64,000 bases of DNA from assembly GCF_020379485.1 (NCBI RefSeq), contig NC_063436.1:16881389-16945388 (forward strand), read 5' to 3'. Below, piece after piece: positions 43,150-56,049 of the stretch. The position numbers and the translations under genes were made by a program. A model generated the notes under the pieces. It did not search any database. It saw only the letters and a program-made list of their open reading frames with translations, and was not told where the DNA came from. The DNA is from Brassica napus. Lineage: Eukaryota > Streptophyta > Magnoliopsida > Brassicales > Brassicaceae. How positions within the stretch are numbered: position 1 is the stretch's first letter; each line of letters opens with the position of its first letter.

Positions 43150-44654
43150 TTTTTTTTTTTTAATTATATTATAAAAAGACCCGCTTTACCGGGAAATAGT
43201 TACGGTTACAAGTTCGATTCAAACAAAAGTACCCAAGTCTACGTATTACAACAACTAGCTTCGCCCGCCCACTAAACCCGGCACATTCCGCTAATCTGTT
43301 TTTAGTAAACACTAGGTATCGATTCCTGTTCTCTACCGTAAGCGATGATCACAGGAAGGTGAGGTTCTCCTCGTTACCTCGGATGCCGAGAATTCCCATG
43401 TCGTCTCCGGAGTAGCTAGGTCTCGATGATCTCCTCGAAGCTTGTAACTTTCACCTCCATAACGCGCAGACGTAATCAAAGAAGGGAGATAGAACACTAA
43501 CCCATTAAAAACGCTCCATCACCCGCTATACATTCTCCAAGAACGCTTAACCGATCAATGGCATAGAGACACTAAGATCTCCATACTAAGAACGGTATGC
43601 AAGAAGTCGGGAACGGGTAAGCAGCTGCTCGTGAACATGAAAACGCTTGAAGACCTGCAAAAAAGCACTAGTGCGCCAACTCTACCATGACCAACCAAGT
43701 GGAGGTCACAGCACTGGGATGATTGTCGCACCGGAAGGAGCCACCGACGATACACAAGGACCCGCAGACTATACGAAGTCTTCATGATCATCGCCAACCG
43801 CCGCCTTAGAGAACCAAAAGTGATTAGCCTACCACTGTCAAGATTGCGCCTGGTGACAACAAGGCAATCAAACGAAGAACACCACAAGCTGAGACCAACG
43901 AAACCAGTCGACAAAGTTCCAGAGGTCAAACATGAACACGAGCGAGGAAGAGAGAGGCGGAAAGGGAGGGAGGTCGCAACAACGCCTCGGAACGGCCATA
44001 GACGACCGGAACCGACACCGCGCCACCGTAACTACCACGAGCCACCACCGGAAACAGAGGTACACACCACCGCCTTTGGCTAAGCGCGCTAACGAGCTAA
44101 AGAGAGATCCGAAACTCCCAAGACAGAGAACAAACTGGGCCCGCCCTTTCCAAGACACCAAGGATAGAGCCAAGAACCGTCGTCTCCATCGCAACACCGC
44201 AAACCCAAAGAAACTCAGATCCCGAAGACCAAAGTTCAGATCTGAAGTAGATGCTCGCCTCACGCCTCCACGCGCCGCCAAACCCTAGAGGCAGCTTAAG
44301 GGACCGCCTCCGAAACCCTAAACGCCGACTCCTCCGACAGCACCACCCAAGCCAACCGCGCCGTGACTCCATGGCTAAAGGACTCGCACCAGAACGGATC
44401 TTCTCTGCAGCGAAGGCGCATCTAGGAAAGCCTCAGACACAGAAACCACTAGCAAGGCGAGAGGGAGGGCGGAACAGCGGAGAAGCAAAGGGAAAACGGA
44501 GAAGAGGAAGAGAGGGAGCCTCCGGCGTCGAGGCTAACGTGCACCGGACGTGGATCCGGCCTCTCAACGCCGGAGCAGTGCGAGATCTGAAAGTTTGAGT
44601 CTTCTAGAGATGGAAGAGAGAGATGAGAGAGAATTCTTTCAGTCAACGAGCTAT
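43150..44654 (-). mobile_element. Non-LTR retroposon (LINE-type) insertion, 1.5 kb
   Basis: The segment is bounded by a perfect 15-bp direct repeat AATTGTCTGTATTCT (43135-43149 and 44655-44669). A poly(T) run directly follows the left copy, that is, a poly(A) tail of a minus-strand insertion. This is the mark of target-primed reverse transcription. The body is far less AT-rich than its surroundings, and its minus-strand frames (up to 137 codons, for example 43868-44281) show no reverse transcriptase, endonuclease or zinc knuckle that I can recognise. It may be a 5-prime LINE part or a non-autonomous derivative. Confidence 0.82.
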
Positions 44655-44669
44655 AATTGTCTGTATTCT

Positions 44670-44932
44670 ACTATTGTCTATTTTGATTCAGTTCAGTCAG
44701 TTCTCGAATTTAGGATCATAATTGTTTCTTTTTGGAAAAAAACAAAAGAAAAACAAAAAATAAAGTGGAGGTATGTCTGTCTTATTCCACGTTACAATCT
44801 AAACCATGCATGCCACGCGTCCGTTAAAATTCGTGACTTATCATCATTTGCATGTAATATAAAGCATTACAAAGGGAAAACAAAGTTTGTCACATGGTCA
44901 TTTAATTGAAATTATAAATAAAAAGGAGATCA
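44670..44932 (+). promoter_or_regulatory. Promoter and leader of the universal stress protein gene
   Basis: Short AT-rich region between the retroposon and the ATG at 44933. The retroposon therefore sits less than 300 bp from this start codon. No clear TATA box was fixed. Confidence 0.4.
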
Positions 44933-46329
44933 ATGGCGGAGGATCAAGCAACGGCGACGTTGAAAACATCGACGGTGGAGAAGCAGCCGGAGACTGAGCC
45001 ACCAAGAGTTATGACAACAACAAAAAGGATGATGGTTGCGATCGACGAGAGCGATTCGAGCTTCTATGCTCTTCAATGGGTCATTGACCATTTCTCTAGC
45101 CTCTTAATGACCACCGAGGCAGCTGGAGCGGAAGGTGACTTGCTCACGGTGGTTCACGTACAGTCTCCGTTTTATCACTTTGCTGCTTTCCCGGCTGGAC
45201 CCGGAGGCGCAACAGGTCCGTCAATTGGTCTCGCTTACTTCCTTTTTTCAGTTTTGTTCCTTTGATTAACTCTCGTTAAAAATCAATATATAGTTTTGAG
45301 TTTGCTTCTATACTATAGGTGAGGTGAAAACATATCCACTACAGTATAACAAGATTATTAATCTGTTACGATATAAATATAACCTGGTTCTATGAACCGA
45401 TGTACATATAGCAGCAGTCTACGCATCGACCGCGATGATAGAGTCAGTAAAAAAAGCGCAACAGGAGACCTCTGCAGCTCTTCTCTCGCGTGTACTCCAA
45501 ATGTGTCGAGCCAAACAGGTTACGTATCAATTTTGATTTTACACATAAACTCTATTATTAACTTGGAACTTATAAGCCTGGTTTCCGTATCTATAAGCTA
45601 TAACTATTTGGAATAACGTAGCTAGTGACTCAAAACAGGTTTCCATTACATTTTCTTGCAAGTCGGATCCGGTTAAGCACTACAGGAAGAACAAACAAAC
45701 CTATATATGTGTGTTTACTATCATATTATAGTTTTATTTGAATCCTTTATATAAATGCAAGGATGATTATTCACTACTATCTAACACGTTTTTGATGCAT
45801 CATCCGGGTTATCTTTGGATATATATATTCTAGTGTATTAATGCTGAATTACATCTTGATGAGTATTATTTCATTAACTAACTAGATTTCACTATTTGGC
45901 ATCATACAAATATATACAGATCTTGTATGATACTTTTTTTTGTAAAATGTTAAATCTTATACAAATTGTGACAAAAATACATAGACAATACTAAGAAAGC
46001 AGAAAATCGTGTGTGATACATGCAGATACGTGCTGAAACTCTGGTGCTTGAAGGCGATGCAAAGGACATGATTTGCCAGGCGGTGGAGCAAATGCACGTT
46101 GATCTTCTTGTTGTCGGTAGTCGTGGCCTTGGCAAGATCAAAAGGTGTATTACAATACTTTTTCACATTATTTACCCTTCCTAATCTAAAATTTACGACT
46201 TATGTTTCAATTTGTTTGCCTTTTGTGCGTTTTGGAAGAGCGTTTCTTGGGAGCGTTAGCGATTACTGTGCTCATCACGCCAAATGTCCCATCCTTATCG
46301 TGAGGCCACCAAAGGAGATAACAAGTTAA
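44933..46329 (+). CDS. Universal stress protein (UspA domain)
   Basis: Four exons (44933-45215, 45415-45518, 46026-46144, 46239-46329) give 198 residues. A hydrophilic N-terminus is followed by the UspA fold: KRMMVAIDESDSSFYALQW (first strand and helix), LLTVVHVQSPF, the helix SVKKAQQETSAALLSR, LVLEGDAKDMICQAVE, and VDLLVVGSRGLGKIKRAFLG. The last includes the ATP-binding pattern G-x2-G-x9-G-S (GSRG then GSVSDY), so nucleotide binding is likely. The match is Arabidopsis At3g11930. The physiological role is not known in detail. Introns are GT-AG. Exon 2 uses the second of two adjacent CAG acceptors (NAGNAG type, 45412-45417), so a one-residue splice variant is possible. Confidence 0.93.
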
Positions 46330-46513
46330 GTAATAAGGTCTACTACTGTATGGGCAAAAGTGTGTCGTATGTACGTGTGGTTGAAGACTAATGTCAGTGA
46401 CATGAATCGAGTCAAATAAATGCAGTATGTAACCTATAGTTTGTGCGGTGACTTAAGTTTATCACTTGTGTGCACCAAAACTGAATAAACTGATGCTTAT
46501 CTATTAAAAGTAA

Positions 46514-47970
46514 CTAGACTCTCATCCACGCGGGTATGAATTTTCGGTTTTTGATTATTTATTTAATTAAATAATGTATTTGTAATATTTGATGTATTAT
46601 ATTCATCAAATAAATACTTTTTGACATCTTAAACCATCTATGTATGACGAATATTCGATATCATATAAAAAACAGAACAAACAGACGTAACTAGAGAATT
46701 GTAGACGATATATAAAAACAATGGTTATTCATGTAAAATATGAAAAAATATTATATTATGACTTAATATGGCATAAAAGATTATAAATTAGTTATACATG
46801 TTTAAAGAAAATACAATAATTTTTAAATTTCTATGAAAAATTTAACATATAAAAAAAGGCGATGAATTAGTCATCAAATTGTAAATAATTTCATAATTTT
46901 ATTAATAATAAATTATTTATAGTTTCTGTTTTTCGTCAAGATAATTATTAAATGTCCATAACATTAATATGTTAAAAGATCATATTATAAAAGCCCATGT
47001 TGTAACCGTTTTTTTTTAGGGAAGTGTAACGAAAAAAAATTACATTTAACTCTTCATTTTGTTTAAGTTCTATGTGAGTTAAAGATTAAAAAAATCTATC
47101 TATCTTTTTCAATGTTCAATTTGAAGCTTATTATACAAAAATCATACGTAAATATAGGCAATTGATTGGAATCTCTATATCTTTATATTCTTACAAATTT
47201 TAAATTTACTGTTTCCTCTTCTGCAAGCAAATCAATTACCGAAGTAATATATCAATTGGTTGTAATCAAATCTATTCTTATAATTAGTGTAATTATGGTT
47301 ACAGTTTCTATATTTAATAAGTACATTAAAGATACGACATTGAAAATATTATGTTTTGATTAATAGAATATATTGGATTTTGAGTTTGTATTTATTGATT
47401 TGTTTTTATTATAAAGCTTAGAAAATCAATATGATGATTGGTTGGTTAATACATCCTATAAGAAAAACGAAAATTATAGGTGGTTTGAATATTGTACATC
47501 GATTGATGCATGATGTAAGTTGACTATATAAAACTTGAGCATGATCATTTCAAACTAAAGTATAGGAAGGTTATATACATTTATTATATTGTAGTTAATA
47601 TATTTTAAATATTACATACGTCAAGTGATTCACGTTTTCGTAAAAATAAAATTCAAGTTCATTATTGAATTGTACTCGTCTATAATAAGCTACGTTAAAT
47701 ATGATGTATTTTTAGTTTTATTTAATGATATTAAGTTTAAATTTAATTAAAAAAACTCATTAATTTAATTGAAAAAAACAAACATTAAAATATGTAAGTT
47801 AATTTAATAATGTTAAGTTTATATTTGAATAAGAAAAACAAATTAATCTAACTAAAAAAACAAGCATTAAAATAAAAAATTCAGTTAACTTCTTAGTGGC
47901 ATAAAAGTGTAATTAACTTTAAAAACTTAGGGATATTTTTTAATGGGTACTTATCTTTTAATAATATAGA
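46514..47970 (-). mobile_element. Non-autonomous Helitron (1.46 kb)
   Basis: On the minus strand it begins TCTATATTATTAAAAGATAA at 47970, a common Brassicaceae Helitron 5-prime end. It ends ACCCGCGTGGATGAGAGTCTAG-like at 46514, with the flanking bases A and T as required. The subterminal hairpin is weak. The interior is AT-rich with no Rep/helicase. It lies between the USP and RPS5A genes. Confidence 0.75.
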
Positions 47971-48093
47971 TTCAGACGAAATAAATTTCATAAGACAAAA
48001 CAGCAAAACATCTGTAACATATTCCCAATCTAGTAAAAACAAAACATAAATTTCATTGATATGATCGTAACCATCAGGACAAAAGAAGACTCC

Positions 48094-49336
<1,243 letters not shown>

Positions 49337-49490
49337 GGCTGTGGTGGAAACAGAGTATGAGCAAAATCCACAAATGTAACGAGGGGAATCGGAGGAATTG
49401 GATCACCTGAGATCGTTAAGCGTCGCGCGGGTGAGAGTGACGGCGGAGAGAGATAGAGAGATCAAAAAAGCTTCGGGGGGGATCGGGCAA

Positions 49491-49562
49491 AACCCTAAGA
49501 GATATTTATATACAGATTTGGGCCTATGGGTTTGGGCTCTAATGGATCTGTCTATATGGGCT
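49491..49562 (-). promoter_or_regulatory. RPS5A promoter: telo-box, TATA and site II motifs
   Basis: Reading toward RPS5A: site II elements TGGGCT (49557-49562, 49533-49538) and TGGGCC (49519-49524), a TATATAAATATC TATA box (49501-49512), then a telo-box TTAGGGTTT (at about 49491-49497). This trio is characteristic of plant ribosomal protein promoters and gives TCP-factor and cell-cycle-linked expression. Confidence 0.75.
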
Positions 49563-49763
49563 GTATTATTTGGTTGTCTAGTACAGAACCGGGTTAATGA
49601 ATGAGTTCCTTGGTTTGTTTTAGAATATTTATGAAATAGCATTTTTATATGACTGGGTTTCTGGCCTCTTTTGGGTCACTGTAATGTTTTGTGTATGTCA
49701 ACTTATATACTTTTGAGATTTTAAAAATAAAGTGCATTTCTTTCAATTTTATATAAATCATAA

Positions 49764-50622
49764 GGGGGTTATTGGAATCAGAATTTGGAAGGGATTTAGT
49801 GATTTTAAAAGTTGACAGACTTTTAGAAAGTTAAATAGAGTTAACAAATATTTTTTAAATTTCTATCAAATATTTGATATAGATTTCTGTTGATTATTAT
49901 GGATAGATGCAATAGGAAATGGAAAGTCAACAATGATGGTGAGACATATTTTTTATTGGTTATTGGTTATTGTTCTTTGTGTTATGTGATGGTGTATTCA
50001 TTTATCTGGGAAACATGATACCAATAACATAACACGAGATTGATGGTGTGTTCTTTGTGTTATTGTATGGTGTACTCATTTATCTGGGAAATCTGATACT
50101 AATAACATAACACAACGACGATGGTGTGTTCTTTGTGTTATGGTGAGGCAGACTTTTTATCAGTTTTGTTGCTCGGTATCATTCAAAACTTGTGTGTTTA
50201 CGTTAGTTTTGTTATTATAAACATTTTTCTCTTCAGTTTTGCTATTATTGTCTGTTTTTTTTTTGTTATAATAATGATGATCATGAATGGCGTGTTCACG
50301 TTAGTTTTGAAAGAACATTCTAGTTTTTGAGTTTGTATGTATATGTTTTTACTACATTGATTTCAAGAATCTTTTGAGTATATGTGATATTTTCAAAGTT
50401 TAGTATTATGAGTAAAAATATAAAAAAATTTAACTTCCAATAACAATAGAATTTAATAGAATTACAAAATCAATAATAACTAAACTTTTTGAATAATAAT
50501 AAATTTGAATGAAATTTAAAAATAACAATGGATTTTGGTAAGATTATATAAACCCTTAAACCAATAACAATAGATTTTCAAAATTTTACAATTCCTTTAA
50601 AATTCTTAAATCAATAACCCCC
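49764..50622. mobile_element. Non-autonomous TIR element with internal tandem repeats
   Basis: Ends GGGGGTTATTGGAATCAG (left) and, on the other strand, GGGGGTTATTGATTTAAG (right), with similarity continuing about 40 bases inward. No clear target duplication, so the superfamily is not assigned. It contains about 2.3 copies of a 78-bp repeat at 49970-50150. No coding region is recognised. Confidence 0.6.
49970..50150. repeat. 78-bp imperfect tandem repeat
   Basis: The block GGTGTATTCATTTATCTGGG...CCAATAACATAACAC recurs 78 bases later, and a third copy starts (TTCTTTGTGTTATGGTG). Located inside the TIR element. Confidence 0.8.
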
Positions 50623-53122
50623 ATCCCCCCAAGACTAAAGACGTCTTAAGGTTTGTATATGAATATAGATGACTTAAGATGATGAAAAACTTGATGAAAA
50701 TATTTTTACAATTATTGTTAAATAGTTTTGAATTCGCAACTGGATCCACAAAATCATATTTCATATGAACTTGTCTTATAAGACTCTTAGAGGAGACACA
50801 GGAAAAAGATCATAAGGTGAGCGAGATAGAAGGCTTGTGAGACTATGAGAATCTTAAAATATCTCTGGAGATAAGAATTAAACATGATGAAGTATGTGAG
50901 ACAATATTTGATGGCTTGGAACTGGATGGACCGAGAGAACGGTTGTACCACCACAACTCCATACGCAATTCGATGTCGTATGTGCTCACAATTACCCTAG
51001 TAAGTTTAAGTTATTGTTTGTTGTTATGTCGGTCAGTTTTATTAGCTATTGATCATTATTAATTCTTTAATTTGTTTCTTTCAGGACCTCTGGCAACCGT
51101 TTTGGAGGATCAATCTGTGGATATCAAAATAAAAAGACTAATGATCAAATAGCGTAGAAATTAGAAAGTGTTTAGTTCCTAAAAAGAAACACTCCTCATA
51201 TAAGGAGATGGAGGTTACGAAAAATCTATCAAAAAACTAGTTAATGTTGGTCACATTACCATATTAATCTACGACAAAATGTCAAGATCAAAACAACTCT
51301 TCAAATTTGAAAACAGAAGAGTTTAGAAATTCTTTAATGTTGATATTTTTATATAGATTATTATTATCACATTCAAATAATTAAACAAATGATATATCCC
51401 CATTTGTGAGGTTTGTAATTCTTTAATGTTGATATTTTCAAATAGAATGTTCTAAATAATTGTTTTTAATTTTTTTGTAGTTAGAAGAAGGAAAAATTAT
51501 GCATATTTAGTGCAGTTGATGAGTACTTTGTATTCGTGAGAACTAGAAAGTAAATGTACCAATTGGTATGTAATTGACTCACTTTTCTGAGGTAGGTAAT
51601 ATTAGTTTATGATATATATTTTCAGATGCACTAATTTCTTATAGCTTGAATTTTTTTATGTTTAATTGCTAAGTGATATCTTGGTTATTTTCAAAATAGG
51701 TTTTCAAAGTTTTGATTTTTTTCATTTTCCACCCAATCTTCTTAATTTGCAGAGATAACTTTTGATTTCACCTCAAACTTTCAATTATGCAATCTAAACC
51801 CTGTTTTATGAAATTATGTATGCAAATGCAATATATATACCTAATATGCAATCGAGATGACCAAAATGAATTAAAATAAGATTTTAAAACTCATCAAAAT
51901 CATAACATATCACTAAACACTTGACTGATCATAGTTTATTGAGTCTCCGTACATCTATGAATCAATATTCTCTTTTAATAAAAAGGTAAAATTTACATTC
52001 ACAAATAATAGATTTCATTAGTTTTGTCATCAACAAATACAGATTCATACTAACTCTGTAAATATCAATTAATTAATCAATTATAAACTGAAATTTCAGA
52101 GTAAATAAAAATACATAATTAATTAAATTAAATTTCATAGAAATTTTGTTGCCACCCTTTCATGGGCTTTTATTCCACAGCTATACACACATCTGCTAAC
52201 CAAATCTTGGAAATGATTTCATAACTGACAGTACATAAATTGCTTTCAGTCTGGAATCAGTCATTGAGATTGGAGGAGATATATCTGGGATCAGGCAGAT
52301 GTTCAAGTGGTTATGCTGGTTGTCCAGAAAATCAGCTTCGAAAAAGTTTGTACTTCCTGTATAATTGTTGGACTAATCTCAGACCAAAAAACATCAAGTC
52401 ACCTGTTTGGACAAATAGAAAAAACAGTTTGTTTGATCTATTCTATCATTGGTTTGTTAAATCTTGGTTCATAGTTTTCAGTAACAATTGTCTGAAAACC
52501 CTGAAAACCTATGTATAATCCATTCACCGATTGTTATTGTGAATTGAATTGTTGTGAAAAAAAGTCTCAAGTGTACTAGGTGTTGGTGCTAGTAATACAT
52601 AGGAAAAATTGATGTCAACCTATATTCTAATACATTTAAGAACGTATTTAAGAGAATTTTCCCAATTATCCAATATTTTAGGGTATTTCCCAGTTATCCC
52701 TATATTTTATGGTAATTCACAATAAATTTTTCAAAGTTAAAATCATGAGAACAATATTTCCCAATTAATATCTCAGTATTTTGTGGTAATTTTATTTTTA
52801 GGAAAAACTAGATATTTACAAAATTATCACTGGCATATTTTGAAATCATGAACATTTGTAGCTAACCAATGTTCATGGTAATCCTAAACCCATTCTACAA
52901 ATATCATGATTTCAAAATATTTTGATTTATTCTTTCTTTTACGATTTAAGCTAACCAATGTTTTGCATACTGGTATTGGTTAATTATTATTGCAAGATTT
53001 CAAAAAGGGACAAGTATCCTCTTAGTATGTACATGAACAAACTGATTTCGACTCCAAGCAACAAAGAAGAAGAGAGAGAGAGAGAGATATACAAAGAAAA
53101 CTGTAAGTGTTCACCATAAAAG
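50623..53122. other. Long AT-rich intergenic region
   Basis: No supportable gene. The frame at 52240-52518 is not recognised. A 26-base inverted repeat pair lies at about 52833-52860 and 52895-52920. A (GA)n tract lies at 53073-53088. Confidence 0.5.
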
Positions 53123-55469
53123 CTAGAAGAAGGGGAATAACAGATACTCTGCGTAGAAAAGATTCCATATAAACCGGTAATATCCTGCAATAGCTTCCTG
53201 CAATAATAATAAAAAAAATTTCTCTACTCCATTGATCATTATCATCTAAAATCATTTTGTGACAAGGAATTGATGTTTTACCTTTGTGTAGTTTGCTTTT
53301 TCTAGTACCCATGTCTACAAAAAGAACCAACATCAGTGATATTATAAAGAGTAGATTACACTGCAAGATATATAAGCTGATGAGATTGATGTATATGAAG
53401 TTGACATTATCTCAGCCTGACCATACTTTGTAATAGTATCTCGGGATGCATTACCTGGAATATCAAGCATGAAGCCAAGATCATATGTGCAGGAATCATC
53501 AAGCTACCTCTGAAAACCTGTCAAATGTTAAAAGATAGATGGGATTAAGCTGCATACTAAGCAAGTGATAGTATTACATCCAAAAAAAAAAGTGGAAACA
53601 GACAGATTATTATTACCTGAGGCATGTAGAAAGCTAGTGATATGGCAGAAATATAGTTCACTAGCAAAAGTCCAGAACCTAGGAATGCAATGTTCCTAAC
53701 TCCAAGCTTTGTTGCTAGCGTTGATATTTGGAACCTTATTCAAAAATCAAATCCAAGGAACATGCTTTGATTAAATAAACATGCTTTGAACAAAGGCGTA
53801 AAGAAAAATGCTATACTTACTTGCGATCTCCTTCAACATCAGGAAGATCTTTTGTAATAGCAATGACCAGTGCAAACAGTGTTACAAAAGAAGTTATGAA
53901 AGCCACAGGTGCACTGCAAAATCCCCAATAGAAAATTGAGTAACATATATGTATTATGCTCCATTATATTATATGAAGACTAACCTCCACTGAAACGAAA
54001 GTCCAAGGGCAGCTCTTGTAGCATGGTACACACCAAAATTAAGAAGGAAACCTCGTACCTGACAAGGAAACATCGATACACAAGACATGTTACTAAATGA
54101 AATTTCAAAGTTCACAAGCCACTAGTAGTAGAATCATTAAGATACAGAAGGATAAGACAGCCCCCCCTACCGTGGCGATAATGAGAAACGCTGCAACTGG
54201 AAATCTTTTCATTCTAAGTGGTGGAACAGAATAGATTGTCCCAAGAAAGAGGCCGAGAGTGTATAGGCATGTAATGAATGGACCAAAGTTGAATCCGACA
54301 ACTAACAGCCCTGCAATTGCAAAAAACACCACCAACAGCCACGCAGACTGCACTGAGAGATCTCCTGCTGCTATTGGCAAGTAAGGCTTGTTCACTCTGC
54401 AACACAAACATAAATAAGATTTGGATGTACTGATCATATGCGTTTAACTCATAAGAAGTAACACATTGCATACTAAATGATGCAACATTAGATAATAGTA
54501 GTGACTAATGGGTGCCACATACTTGTCAATACCAATGTCGTAGATCTGATTGATGCCAACAATATAACCATTTCCACATATAAGAGCAAGAAGACCTGAA
54601 AGTGCCTTTAGTACTAGACTCCACTTGATAAGATGAGTGTTCTCTATCAACGCTCTTGCCACCAAGGCACTGCCATCCAAAAATCAACACTCAAATCAAA
54701 AATGAAATGTAGAGCCTTTTTCAATAAATCAGTATGCAAACGTATACTAACGTTGATCCTAAAGCTGTTCCACGGATCGTATGTGGCCTAAGAAATCTCC
54801 AGCAAGCATTTTGGAAACGGGAGATTCTATCCAGAATTGGATCAGAACCAGCTGCACCGACCTGAGAACATGCCTGGTAGTATTCTAAAGCTTATGAGTA
54901 CCATTGAAAAGAAACACACAAGCAAACATTAATCAAAACCAGTGTTCTGAAAAACTGGTCTAGGAGGTGCCTAGTCGGCAAATTAGATCTAAACGAAAAA
55001 ATTGGTATAGACATCCGCCTAAACAATAATCTTCTATAAGGTGCCTAACCTGTGTGTAGTGATTTTTTTTGAACATTGATAAAATCTAAATAATAGTATA
55101 GAAATTAACACTGCGACATAAGACATTGTTCAAATGAATTGAAGACATTCTCCATTGGAACAGAACAAATGCTAGAAAGGTTTGAACTTTATTGACTAAT
55201 AGTCAACTCAACGGCTAAGATGCTTGTGAACCGAAGGGGAACATAGAATGAAACAATACCCGGATCGAGATTTTTCTATAATTAGTTGAAACAAGTTTCA
55301 ACCGCATACACGAACTTGATAAGCTCGTAAAGGCATCATCTTTATGACGGGTTAAAAGCCTCCCAGCTAAATGCACCGAAGGTCGATGATGATGATGAGA
55401 AGCTGCTGAGAAACGAGGCGATGCAGACGAGAATCGAAGACGTGGCGATTGCGAGATCGAGAGCTCCAT
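53123..55469 (-). CDS. HST: Homogentisate solanesyltransferase (plastoquinone-9 biosynthesis)
   Basis: Plastid inner-envelope UbiA-family prenyltransferase that joins solanesyl diphosphate to homogentisate, the committed step to plastoquinone-9. Ten exons: 55260-55469, 54752-54873, 54523-54669, 54171-54396, 53985-54058, 53821-53913, 53617-53734, 53455-53517, 53282-53314 and 53123-53197. They total 386 residues, the Arabidopsis length. Exon 1 is essentially a transit peptide ([15 protein letters not shown]..., His-rich). Both Asp-rich substrate motifs are intact: NQIYDIGID (first) and KDLPDVEGD (second). About nine membrane segments are seen. The start is the ATG preceding ELSISQ. An in-frame ATG 18 bases upstream is less likely. 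Corresponds to At3g11945. All splice sites are GT-AG, several with phase-2 splits. Confidence 0.96.
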
Positions 55470-56049
55470 TGATGACACTAGCCACACAAACTCTTTGCTC
55501 TGCTACTTGCTCTTGCACGACCAAGTTTGTCTTTTTTTTTTAACAGAAAGAGATTGCATTTTGCAACGCGGTCCCTATATTCTTAACATCTATCCGTAGA
55601 AGCCTAAAACTCTTAATACTTATCATAAATAAAATAAAATTGACCCATCACCCATCTATACAACCAATCAGTTAGCACTGGACTACTGAAGAGCAATGGC
55701 TCATATAGTTCAATTCCCTTCTCATCCTATATGACCAATATGAACTCAAAGTTCCTTTAGCAGGACACTGGAGACTTATATGTGTGTCTCTCCACTGTCC
55801 ATCTTTCTGGATCGGTTTATTGTGTAGATGTTTCGATTTTATACTCATCTGGCTTAGAAAATGTAGACATTGAACAAATTTTCAAACCATAATCAATTGA
55901 AGAAGTATAGCAAAACTGGATTACATTTTGATGACTCAAATAGTATTTTGTACGAGGTTAATATTTTCAGACAAACAACATACAAATTCTTGTTAAACGG
56001 GAACGAAAAAACACACACCATGTTAAGTTTGGTCTCTCAACAAAAGATG
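55470..56049. other. HST leader/promoter and TRAF-like 3-prime region
   Basis: The HST leader up to about 55550, then spacer and the 3-prime untranslated region of the TRAF-like gene. No gene is seen. Confidence 0.5.

Noticed and set aside
43555..44598. Several 90-137-codon frames in the retroposon
   Set aside because: They overlap one another on both strands in GC-richer sequence and show no recognisable domain.
52240..52518. 92-codon plus-strand frame
   Set aside because: No recognisable similarity, AT-rich surroundings, no exon context.
55215..55487. HST start at the upstream in-frame ATG (55487)
   Set aside because: The family N-terminus begins at the downstream ATG (MELSISQ), and the extra six residues are not conserved to my knowledge.
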